Source of the DNA: Tupaia tana
Lineage: Eukaryota > Chordata > Mammalia > Scandentia > Tupaiidae
DNA length: 64,000 nucleotides
Direction of reading: 5' to 3'
Assembly (NCBI GenBank): GCA_026018925.1
Contig: JAKSZU010000018.1
Location: 3,256,920 to 3,320,919 of the forward strand
A program made the position numbers and the translations under genes. Positions 23,201 to 35,200 of the stretch are shown piece after piece. The notes beneath the pieces were generated by a model. That model was given only the letters and a program-made list of their open reading frames with translations. It was not told the origin of the DNA and made no database searches. Positions within the stretch are counted from its first letter, which is position 1, and each line of letters starts with the position of its first letter.

Positions 23201-26200
23201 CGCTGCTCGCGCTCTCGCTCCAGCTCCCGCTCCTTCTCCCGCTCCCGCTCGCGCTCCTTCTCCCGTTCTCGCTCCTTCTCGCGCTCGCGCTCCTTCTCCC
23301 GCTCACGGTCGGCCTCCCGCTCACGTTCCCGTTCACGCTCTCGCCTCAGCTCTTCATCCATCTGCAGCCTGTGGGGTGAGCGGAGAGCTGGGGGACGCGC
23401 CGCAGGAGGGACCTGGGCAGGCCCACTGCAGATGCCCAGGCTGGGGCAGGAGCCCCGCTCCCACGGAACAGGGTGGGAGGTTACGTGGACACCCCTCTCC
23501 TTCCCTAACGTGCCAAGAAGCCCCAGCCCCGCACGACGGCTAGACTCCTGGAGCACGCCTGCTGTAGGAGGGGCCCGAGCATAGGAGTGCCAAGGACCGC
23601 CCCCCAGCTGCTGTCCAGGGACCGGTGGGCAACACGGCTCCTGGCCGGGACGTGGCTCACCTCTCGGCACTGAGGCCAGACATCCGCTCCGAATGCAGGG
23701 CTGCCAGCGACGAATGTGCGAGTTCAGGGGGGTAGCGAACCCCGGAGAGGTGGAGGTGCATGGCAGAGGGGTGCAGCGGGGGCAGGGAGCCAGGAGCGGG
23801 GATGGGGTAGAACGGGGACCTCAGCGTGGACAGGCAGTACGAGTCCTCCACCCTGTGCCGGAAGAGGGGCCGGTAAGCATGGTGCAGACTCGGCCGGTGG
23901 CTACACCTGCCCCAGCATGCACAGCGGCGAGGCCACGGCTGCAGGTGAAGGCCTCACTGCAGAGCCCCTACTACCCCTCAGCGTAGCCACACAGGCGGGC
24001 CTGAGGCCTACCACAGCCGAGCATGGGCACACAGCTGGACACTGGGAGTGTCTGCACGCGAGAGGGAGTGTGCGTGCCAGGGGACTGCGACAGTGCAGCG
24101 GGTCCCCTGCCCACCAACATCTGCCCTGCTGAGCGGTCATTTGCTGGGGGCCAATGACGAGAGAGGGACTGGTAGCTTGGACCCCCAAGGGCGTTTCCTA
24201 CTAGGGAACCAGGAGAGCCACGGGGTGATGCGAGCAGGGGGGGTGGGGGTGCAGAGCTGGGGGGGGGGGCAGGCCCCAGGCGGAGAGATTGCGGAGCGGG
24301 GCTCACCTGAAGGCCGGGTGGGGGAAGGGGTGCGGGGCCAGGTAGCTGGGGTGGTAGTAGGCCGCAGCGGTGGCTGGGTCCAGGCCGAGGGGTGGCATGG
24401 AGGACAGGCGGAGGTCCTCGGGGGTGTGGTAGGGCCGGAAGCTCCTCAGGTAGTCCTCGGTCATGGTGCTGGGAGGTACCACGTGCTGCACCGGCCGCTG
24501 CAGGCTGTGGGGACGTGAACGGGGCGACTGCAGCCAGGAGGCCACAGCCTCCCGGCTCCAGGGGACAGAAGGGCGTCCCCAGACGGGCCTGCTGCTGCCC
24601 CAGCACTCCGCCCGGGACAGTGGACGCTGGTCCCCCGCCCGCTCCCACCCCGCATACTTACTTGAGCGGTGGGAAGCGGGAATCCTGCATGACGGAGCTG
24701 GGGGACAGGCCGAAGGGGTAGGGGGTGCTGAGCAGGTGGGAGGGGAGGGCTGGGCCGCCAGCCTTCTCCTGGGGCAGAGGGGGCTCCACAATGAGGCGCT
24801 CCCGGCCGCCGCTGCCCCTCGAGCTGGCGTCCTGCAGGACAGGAGTGGGTCAGGGCGGGCGGGCCGGGCAGCCCGACCAGGCGTCCCCCCGACGAGCAGG
24901 TCTGAGTGAATCCCCACCCGGGGCCACGAGGACTCTTGGTGCTTGAGAACCGAGTCACCCAGGATGCCGGGTCACCAGGACGTGTGCACCACAGCGGCTG
25001 CACCCCCACGCCACTCCCTCTGGTGTAGACACGCCAGATTTCCTGGGTCACACCCCAGGTCATCCTGATGTGGGGGAACCCAAGGGCAGTTGCACTCACC
25101 TGAGCCCGTGACGAGCTCCCAGGAGGTGAGGGCAGGAACCCCGCACCCACCTGCCCACCCTGAACCTGGGCCCTGAGGTGGCACCACCACACGCCCTGCG
25201 GGTCTCCCTGTGCTGGACCAGGGTGGCGGTGAGCACATGGAACCCCCTACCCGCACCAGTACTCGTCAGGGGAGAGGAGGCACAGGCCCGCCAGGCGCAC
25301 TCCCCAGCAAGGCCCTGCTGCCACAGACGGAGCCAGGGAAGGACTGGGCAGGCCAGGCAGGGCGGAAGGGCTTTTCTTTTTATTGAGAAAGGTTTGAGCT
25401 ACAGGGCACGTGTGCTTACTGCAAAGACAGAGACAGACAGCGAGAAATCACCCCCGGGGGGATAGCCACACTGCAATCCCTTCTCCATTCTCCTCTCGGG
25501 ATTTTGGGCATGCACACACGTGCGCGCACACACACTCACACACCTCCCTAGCCTGAGTTTCAAGTTGCTGGGTCTGGGACTCAAACTGCGGTCGACTATG
25601 TGGGAGTCTAGCGACATAACCTTTATGCCATCTGCTGGTCCTGCGGACGGGGCTTTCTAATGAGCAGCAGCACCTGGTCCCCCCGACCCCGGCCCCGTGC
25701 TCTGGGAGGGGTGCAGGGTCGTGACCTCCGGCCTGCCCTTCCCAGAGGGCTGTGCAGAGTGCAGGAGGCACGTGTGCCAGTGCCTGGAATCGGCAGGAGC
25801 CTGGACTCCTGCCCCCGGGGCCATCTAACTCGGGTCCTTCAGCTGCCTGTGCGGATTGCAGACGAGTCCCGCCTGGCCCATTTCCCCATCTGGGCCACGT
25901 GCCCACCACAGTGCCAGCTTAGCCGGGGCGGGGGCGGGGGCGGGGCGAGGGCGGGGGCGGGGCGGAACGACTGCAGCTGAAAGGCCGACCGTTGGCCGCC
26001 ACCCAGACCCTGTTCGATAGCGCACCTGGGAGGAGCCCTGGCGCACCTGTCTGAACAGGACAGCAATGACAGCCCAGGTGTCCCTCCGCCCGAGCACACC
26101 CTCCTCGGCCCACGTGGGTCCCCTTCTCCCCCCTGCAGGACACAGACCTACTTGAGGGCTGCTGGGCCAGATGGCACCTCCCCGGCCTGGCTGAGGGGGG

Positions 26201-29200
26201 CGGCAAGTGCAGGGGCTCGGCCACCAGACCCGCAGGCTGCAGCCCTGTCTGCTGGCGCCCGGCCAGGACTGCACAGGCCCCTGGGAACTGGGTCAGCACA
26301 GGGCCAGGACAGCACGGAGGGGCGGGCAGCCCCCAGCCCAGGCAAGGGGCGGGCAGCCCAGTGGGCACCTCAAGGCCCCGGCCAGCAGCAGCCAGGGTCC
26401 GATGCCAAATGGGGGTCGTATCCATGGAGCTGCTTTCTCCTGTGATGGCAGAGAAGAACCAGAGGACAAGGGGACAGGCAGGGCGGCAGGGGGAGGACAG
26501 GGAGCTCCGTCCTGCAGGATTACAGGCTCCGTGCTGAGACACGCCATCAGCTCCCAACCCTTCATCTCCCTTTGCAGCTCAGACTACCTGGGGACCCAGG
26601 TCGCAGGCCGGGGCCCTGCAGCCAAGCTCGCGAAGGCTCCAGCCCCTGACTGAACCTCAGGAGCCCTCGGGACTCAGGAAGGGGGTCCTCCACCCGCCCC
26701 CTCCAGAAGATTACGGTCTCAGCTGAGCCAGCAGCCACCCGCTAATCCAGCTTCCTCCCACCCGCCCCGTGGCCTCAGACTACACCAGCGGCAGAGCCCT
26801 GGGCAGAGCCCTGGGCAGACCTGTCACACGAGGATGTCCCGAGGGGAGTAGTGCTGGTGCCCCGGGCCAGGACCCAGGGAGGGACAGGAAGTGCCAGGGA
26901 AGAACATGGGCCAGGCCCTGTACTAGGGAGGGGAGCAGCCGAGGCCCTGAGGTGGGGTCCCCACGGATATGGCCGGCCTGGTGGCCTCTGCAGGCCGGAG
27001 GTTCTGGTGACCATTCCCCTGTCCTCCTGAAGCCAGGCACAGGGTAGGCCCAGGCTCCTCTGGCAGAACCCACCTGACGTGCCCACCCTACTCCAGACAC
27101 GCATGGGGTCTCTGAAGCCAACACGGACCCCGAGCACTGGGAGCTTGCCCAGGCACCAACCCAGGTGGTGTGTCACTGCAGCCAGGGGAGTTGGTGGACA
27201 TGGAGGCCAAGCCAGCGGCTACTCATCCAGATCCGTCCCTGGGATTCGGGAGTCCTGGGGTGCTCTGGGGTCTTTGCCTTGGTGGGGCCTGACCTGGGAT
27301 GCCAGCTGTGGTCTAAGGCTGCCCCCCATCTCCAGGGTCCCAGTGCTCACCCACACTTTGTCCCACAGGGGAGCTGGGGCAGGCCTACGCCCCACCCCAG
27401 GTTTACTGAGTGCTTCCACGTGGTGCAGCCCCTCTGGGGGGGTGGGCTTTTTTTTTTTTTTGAGAGGTTTTGCTATAGGGCGCGTGAGCTCGCCAGAAAG
27501 ACAGACAGAGACAGAAAGCGAGAAATAACCCCCAGGGGATGGCCACGCCGTAATCCCTTCTCCTCCGTTCTCCTCTCAGCACTTCCCCCGCACCTGCCCA
27601 TCTCCCCAGCTTGGGCACGCACGCACACGCACCCGGCGTGAGTTTAAGCTACCAGGTCCAGGACTCGAACCACAGTCAGCTACGTGGGAGTCCAGCAACA
27701 TAGCCATTACGCCAACTGCTGGTCGCAGGGTGTGGTCTTAACGAGGGCGGGCTGTGAGGGGTGCACGGGCTTGGGGTCCTGCCCTAGGTGGAGGCGCAGG
27801 TGCAGGTCCTGGACATGCAGCAGGCCACATGGCCGGCCGCGGGCTCCGGGCTGCAGCAGCCCACGCAGCCCCAGGTGTGTGGGGGTCCTCTGGAGGCTCC
27901 GGAAGTTAGTAGAGACGTGGAGACCACCAGGTCCCTTGTGTTGAGGCGGGGGGCTGGTGCCTTCCTAACTCGACTTCTGGTTTAAGCAACCAGGACAGAT
28001 GGGGACAGGGTCCTGCACACAGGGGACATGACCACCAGGCGTGTTGGCAGAGCGTGCTCCCTCCCCAACGCCAGTGGGGGGAGAGGCTGAGCCGACAGGA
28101 CCAGTGTCCTTGTTAGATTTTTGCTGCCGGGCGCGTGTGCTCGTCAGAAATCACCCCCTGGGGGTGGCCACACCTAAGCCCTTCTCCATTCGCCTCTTAG
28201 GTTTTTCTTTTTTTTTTTTTGAGAGAGAGATTTTTGCTATAGAGCGCATGCACTCGCCAGACAGACAGAGAGAGACAGAAAGCGAGAAATCACCCCCCAG
28301 GGGGGATGGCCACGCCGCAATCCCTTCTCCTCCATTCTCCTCTCGGGATCTTGGGCACGCATGCACACGCGCCCGGCGTGAGTTTTAAGCTACCGGGTCC
28401 AGGACGCGAACCGCGGTCGACTACGTGGGAGTCCAGCGACATAGCCATTATGCTAACTGCTGGTTCCCTCCTCTTAGGATTTTGCGCACACATGCCCAAC
28501 GTGAGTTTTAAGGTTTGAGCGCAGTTCCAGGGCTCAAACCGCGGCCCACTACATGGGAGTCCAGTGACATAGCCACTATGCCACCTGCTGGTTCTACGAC
28601 CGGTGTCGCTGTCCTTGGAGCACCCCAGGACCTTGTGCTGGGGGTGACCTGCCACACCCCAAGCTCAGTCAGACTGTCGATGTCACTGCGTCCTCACAGC
28701 CCTCCAAGGACTGCCAGTGTTACCTGGTCTTGCAGGAGATCTGAACCCCGCCCCACAGCACCTGTGCCACCAGGGAGTGGCACTTCCCCCGCACCTGCCC
28801 ATCTCCCCAGCTGGGGCCACGCACCTGCCGGCTCTCGCTCCTCCAGACGCCATTGACGGTCTTGGTCGGGGCAATGGTGACCACGGGGGGTGTGCTGGGG
28901 ACGCTGTGGCCCCCAGGGGGCACGATGATGGGGCCCATGGGCACTCGCTTGGGCGTGCTGGCGGGGGAGCTGTGGTTGGTGGCCGGAGAAGACACGGGGG
29001 ACGACTCGCTGCTCAGTGAGGACCCTGCAGGAGAGAGGCCGTGCGTGAGCGTGAGCCGGCACGAGGCCCGTCCTGGCCGGCCAGCCTCGCTCTTCCCAGA
29101 TGCCTCCAGGCTGCCTAGGTCACGCAGGGCAGGTTGGCACAACACACACTGCTGCCTGGCGCTGCCCACCCCCCCACGAGGGCACAGCACCCTGCAGGCC

Positions 29201-32200
29201 AGGAGGCAGGCACCTGACCGGCCCGTCAGTCAGAGGCTGACTCCGGAAGCACACAGGAGCAGAGGAGAGCACACGTGGTCCTAGGAGCCATGGCCATGAG
29301 CCAGGGCCCGTGCAGACATCCCAGGAACCCCAGGCTGGGCACAGGCTGCACAGGGCCACCTCTGTGCCCTGTCACCCTGAAAGTCAGCCCATCAGTGGCA
29401 GGATCCCCAGGCTTCTAAGAAGGGCTAGAACATTCCATAAACCCATGCGGACTGTGGGGCCCGGGGGCAACAGGGATAGCCTGCCCCCGGGACTCCAGGG
29501 GAACAAGGGACCAGAGTGTGAGTGGTCAATGCTACCAGGCAGGGACCTTCCAAGTCAAACAATTCCCCAGGGAAGCCTTAAAAAACCATCAAACACATTA
29601 CTTTTGAATTTCAAAAGCCTGAAACACACTTGATGTTTGAAGTGTGCAAGCCGGCGGATTCCGTCTGCTCGCCGCACTGCACAACGCCACTGCCACCTCC
29701 TAACACTTCCAGAGTGTTCCCGCCACCCCAGGAGAAGCACCACTGTGTCCCCAGAGGGGGGCAGGCTGGGCTGCTGGAGGGGCAGTTTACTTCCTAGGTT
29801 CCAGGCATAGCCATGAGGGCCGAGAGGGCCAGGTAGCAGCTGCCCGAGGTCCCCAGGACTGCCGGCCGCTCAGAGTGCGCCTGCCACCTCCCCTAGCATG
29901 CCCTCCAGACTGCCTCCTGTGCTCTGTGCTCTTCCTCCTGGGTGGGAGACCCAGGCGAGGCCCACCCTCTGGGGCCGTGACGGCTGCAAGTCTGCTGCAC
30001 TGTCTAAAGCCGACCCAGAGCCTCCCTGTGCACCCAGCCCCACTGGGCATCCTGACTGGAGCCCCCCAGGGCACGCCGGCATGGGCAGCTGTGCCTGGAG
30101 CCGAGGAGGCAGCAGGAGGAAACGTGGGGGGCCGTCATCTGCCCCGGCCAGGCTGCTGGAGCGGACCACCTGCCTCCAGCTGACGTGGGTGCCTGGACAG
30201 ACAGGGAGCAGGCACCCTGTGCCAGTGCCCACCAGACCCCAGGGAACCCTGCATGCCCCCACCAGTGGCTCCGACCCCGCCCCAGCCGTAGCTGTGGGGG
30301 TACTCCTAGCTGTGGCAGCACTCCAGGTCGGCCTCTACCTCGGGTCTCAATCAGTCTCTCACAGTGGGGAGGAGTGTGAGGAGGCACGGCAGAGAAGGAG
30401 CCCTGACAATTAGCGCCTGATCCCCTCAGAGGCGGGAGGCTGCCCCTCACTGGCATGAGCAGCAATCGATCGATAGCGGACGGCCGCCAATTAGCCGGCA
30501 GTGCCCGCTCCCGGCCTGCAGCCCCGCGCGGCCAAGCGGCGAGGTCTGATCCCTATAGTTAACCGCAGCACTGGGCCAGGGCTCGTCTGTGAGACAGGTC
30601 CCGACTGGAGATGGCGAGAACAGAGCCTGCCCCCACGTCTGGCCTCACAATGAATGCAGAGGCCAAGGGGCACGCGTAATTAACAGCGGAGACCCCAGGC
30701 CCGCCAGGGAGCGAAGCGCAGCAGCACCTGTCACCGGCCCAGCCACCTCCCCGCCAGGCAGAGCTTCTGAGTGCCAACCACATGCCTCCGCAGGCCCTCG
30801 ATGCTCGCCACCCCGCTCCTCGGAAACTTCAGGGTGCGGGAAGGCCTGGCCTCCACCCAGCCCAAAAGCCTCAGGCCCAGGTTGGGCTAAGAGCGAGTGC
30901 AGAGCCAGAGAGGGAGGACTGGCAGGCAGGAGCGGCGTGCCAGGGTCCAAGCAGGAGCCCCGGCCACCTGTGCACCGGCCGTCGGACGCCTTGCTGAGTG
31001 GCAGAGAGGGCAGGGCGGGCACGGGCAGCTGGTGGGCGAATTTCCTGAGCAAGGACACCTGGGAGAGCTTTGCAAGACGCAGGTGCCAAGGCGCTGCCTA
31101 CCCATGTGGAGATGGAGACACATGTGAGCGCCGTGACAGACAGGCAGGGAGCAGCCACCCAGTGGTCCCCACACTTCCGCGGAGGGCCCAGCACCATTTC
31201 TACCAGTGTGGGGCCAGAGCCAGCCGGGGGTGGGCGCTCTGGCTCTGTCCACTTTTTAATTTCTGTTTTAGTAGAGGTTTTTTGCCTTCGGGTGCATGTA
31301 TTCGTCAGAGAGAGACACTGAGGGGGTGGCCACGCTACAATCCCTTCTCCTCCCAGGGTCTCGAGCACGCACACACGTGCCCTGCGTGAGTTTCAAGTCA
31401 CCAGGTCCAGGACTTGAACCGCAGTAAGCCATGTTAAGAGTCCAGTGATATAACCACTACACCATCTGCTGGCCCCCCATGTCCACCTTTGAATGGCCCC
31501 CAGGCACAATCCACGCGTAGGAGCTCTGGGGCACGGTGTGCCACAGCGTAGGGGTGCCAGTGCTCTCCCGGCCCTCAGCCTGGCGTGGGGTGTGCCGGCT
31601 GGCAGGGAGGTGTTCCCACGATCTCTGCCTTCCGGGGCTGCTCCTCCATCCTCCCATCCTGACCAGCCCAGAGCCTGATCAGGACCTGGAAGGAGCCCCG
31701 TCCTGCCTCTGTGCTCCGGCAGCCCCAACGGCCCTGGGACCAGAGTGGGATGAAGCCAGTCACCCTGGTCTCAGCGTAGCTTTCTTCCCCAAAATGCACC
31801 CAACGGAATGGGACCTTATCACCACTGATGTGTGCCAGTGTCGGGCCTGCTGGGGACTGGAGGCAGAGCCCCCATCGCCAGCACACAGGTGACCTGGGCA
31901 GGCAGGAGTCCCCTGGGGTCCCCACAGGCCCTGGCACTGCAGGACAGCCGGGCACGCCACAGAGGCAGGGTGAGGCTGGCGCCTGTGGTTTGGGAGGACG
32001 TGCTAAGTAGCCGTGATGCCGCCATCTGCTGACCTGGACTCCCGGCACCGGCTGGCGGGGCCCCCTGCGGCCAGGTCGGAGCCCGCGCTGCCTCCCGCAC
32101 CTGGTCTGCACCATCGCTAAATCGCCTTGACCAGGGACGGTGCCCAGAGCCCTGCACTACTTCCAGGGCCAGTTCCTGAGCTCTGGGGCCCAGAGGGTGG

Positions 32201-35200
32201 CCCGGGGAAGTTCATGCGGGGTCAACTCTGCCCCTCCTGGGCAATGCAGGTTGGATCCCCGAGGAGCGGGGGGTGGGGGGTTGTGTTGCTGACAGATACA
32301 GGCAGCAAGCAAGAGGAGGAGGTGGCAGTGGCCGAGGGAGCTGTAGGCAGGGACACCTCTGTCACCTCCAATGCTCCATAGGGACAGCAGGCTGGGGCAG
32401 GTGGCTGCCCTCTTCCCTGCCCCCTTGGTCTCCCCTGCCCCAGGCCCTGGGCAGGAAGAGGCCTGGAGGGTTCCTGCTGCCTTTCCCAGCCTTGCTGTGC
32501 GGGAGCTCCCTGCCACCACTGGCTCTGCTGTTCTCTTACAGGCCGGTTTTAGGGGCAGCAGGGACGGACCCCCCCTCCCCGGGCGTGCTCGGCACACACA
32601 TGAACATGGGGCGGAGGGGGTGCTCTGGGCCCTGGACAAGGTCTCGGGTCTGGTGGCAACCAGGGACCTGCCAGCAACTGACCTGCCTCCCCTCTCATCT
32701 GTGAAGCTCACAGCAAGATGAGCAGGTGCCACACACTGCTGGGGCGGACACGGTGCAGGGCGAGTGGGGGCCACGAGCTCAGGGAGCCACCTCAGCCCCT
32801 GGCCCCGCACCTACAGGTCGGACCACAGTGGCCGGGCCCCACCTCCGCAGGGATTGGGACGGGGCCTGTGCTCGTGCAGACGCCAGGCCGACAGCCGCAG
32901 GGCCAGTCAGCAGCTGCCACAGGGAGCTGGTCCTCGGCGGGACCGTCCCTGCTGGTGGGGCGAGGCTCAGTGGAGGCGCAGGAGCCCGGGCCCCCTCCTG
33001 CTGCGGACGGCATGCAGTGATGGCCGACGAGTGCCCAGGACGAGGGGCGTGAGCCAGGTGCCCCATGTGCCTGACAGGTCCCCGCACGGCATGCCACGCC
33101 TCAGCAGACGGCTGCGTCCCCACGGGAGGCCGGAGGCTGCGGCGGCGACAAGGCCAGCAGATTGCTGCACAGCTTGGAAAAGCCCGCCTGGCAGAGCCCC
33201 GCCACTGCCACAGCCCCCGCAGCAGTCAGCAGCCTCTTCCAGGGGCCGATAAGGGACAGAGCCTGGGAGCAGGCCGGGGTGGGCTGGGCCTGGCACCCAG
33301 GCTCCAGATTCGTAGGCCAGGAGGGCACCCTGGAGGGGAAGGCCCAGGCGGCCACAGACGCCCTCTGGTGGCCATGGTATTGGAAGCGGCCTGGTGACAC
33401 CCCAGCTCAGAGGGCCCCAACTTGTCACTGAGGAAGGGGCCAGCGGCAATGCAGGGTCAGACCCAAGGCCACCGTTCCAGTTTCCTTCCTCAACGTGCTG
33501 CGTAGGCGCGGTCACTTCCTGGACCCTTCTGTCCCAAGTAAAGATGGCAGACAACCCATGAGCCACAGGGCCCAGCCAGGGCACGGCACCCGAGACAAGC
33601 CACGGCGGCCGCGGCAGTGGGGACAGACCCCAGCCTGAGACTCGCAGCAATGGCCTTGGCAGCCAGGCCCAGCCAGTTAGCACAAAGACCCTACGTGCCA
33701 GGACCCCCACCGCGGCTGGGAGCCCTGGCCCAGCCGATGCCCAGGGTGCAGGCGGGTGAGACGGTGGGGCTGATGGTGCGTGGAGCTGGGGAAGGAGCAT
33801 CTGGGCAGCGACAACGGCTGGCAGCTGCATGCCTGCCCCCAGGCCAGGTGACACTAGGGCCTCTCCGATCATCACAACGCGAGGAGAGACAGCCTCCCGA
33901 GAAGTGGCAGAGCTCAGAGACCTGCCTGCCCAGGTCACACAAGGACGGAAGGTACAGGGTGTGAGCCGGCGCTGGTGACCCGTGTCCACCAGCCCGCCAG
34001 CCCCAGTGACGGAGAGCACGGAGGAGCCCAGGTCCCGAGGCAGGGCTGGTGCGGGGCTCGTGGGCTGCTGCTTCTGCCCTGGTTGTTTGTAGGAGATTTT
34101 TACTATAGGGACTATGCACTTGCTGTATTCCTTCTCCAGTCTCCTCTTGGGCTCTTGGGCATGCACGCACACGCACCCAACACGACTTTCAAGCCAGGTC
34201 TGGGACTTGAACCGCAGTTGGCCATATGGGAGTCCAGAAACGTAACCATCGCACCACCTGTTGGTCCCTGAACTGGATTTTTAAACAGCACCCCGAGAAG
34301 GGGAGGCAGAGACGCACGCGGTCAGATCACTGAAAGACGTGGCTTCCAGAAACACATGGTGTGACTGCAAGGCGCGAGGTGGGCGAGGACACACCTGCAT
34401 GCCAGGTAGCCATGGCCGACAGCCAGGGCCACAGCCCCCACTGGGCCTCCCTGCCTGGGCTGTGGCCACTGCGGTCAGCTCAGCCGTGGCACCTCCTGGG
34501 TCCGGGCCTGGTCCCTGGCTTTGGGGAGGACATGGACGCCTGGCACAGGGCTGGAGGCCGTGCTGCCTCAGGACACGCGTCTCGGCAGTTCGAGTCTCCC
34601 GTCTATCGCTAACAGCATGGGCTCGGGGAAGCTTCATGCTCAGGCTTGTCCACCAGCAGTGAATGGGGTGAGAGGGACCGCAGGGGTCGCCGAGGGCTGG
34701 GACGACCCAGAACACGGTGCATGCTCCGTGAACGGCCACCTGGGCCCCCTCCCACAGACCTGGCTGAGATGGAGCACACAACGGCTGGAGGAGGGACAGG
34801 CTGACACACGGACAGACGCGGAGGAAGCCAGCCCCCACCGTGCAAGGCCGTGACAGGGACGCCCAAAATGCAAAGCCCAAAGACAGGGCACTGGTTGGGG
34901 CCTCTGGGGGCTGAAGGGCCAGCTTCCCTCTGGAGCACTGAGAACCTTCTAGAACCAGGGACTACCAATGGTTGCCCAGCTCTGCCAAGACATGAAAACC
35001 ACTGAGCTGCAGCTTTGCAGGGCAGATCTCACATGCGTGAACTACAGCTTAGAGTTAGGGAACGAGAAGTCCAGCCCCCCGGGGGCCCTGGAAGGCCTAC
35101 CCCCATGGTGCATCGCATGTACGGGTCCGCGAGTCCCTGCAGTTCTGAGTTCTGGACGTGGCAGTCCTCATCTTCCCCAGGAGGCACCTGGCTGCCCCCA

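Larger units (their letters stand above)
18767..23660 (-). other. GSE1: GSE1 introns 10 to 6 (excluding exons)
   Basis: Intron 10 is 18767-19038, intron 9 is 19152-20119, intron 8 is 20725-22191, intron 7 is 22517-23063 and intron 6 is 23369-23660. None contains a SINE or another recognisable feature. An AT-rich patch CAATATTTAAAGCCATCTTATC lies at about 19848-19868 in intron 9. Confidence 0.65.
24832..28824 (-). other. GSE1: GSE1 intron 3
   Basis: It holds four tRNA-type SINEs (25374, 27448, and a nested pair at 28111-28596) and a G-tract array at 25924-25964. The rest is GC-rich unique sequence with no exon recognised. Confidence 0.7.

Noticed and set aside
32967-34172. 401-aa minus-strand ORF in GSE1 intron 2
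   Set aside because: It starts within a SINE (34086-34268), has a Gly/Pro/Ala/Leu-rich composition typical of GC-rich antisense sequence, shows no recognisable domain and is not needed to join GSE1 exons 2 and 3.
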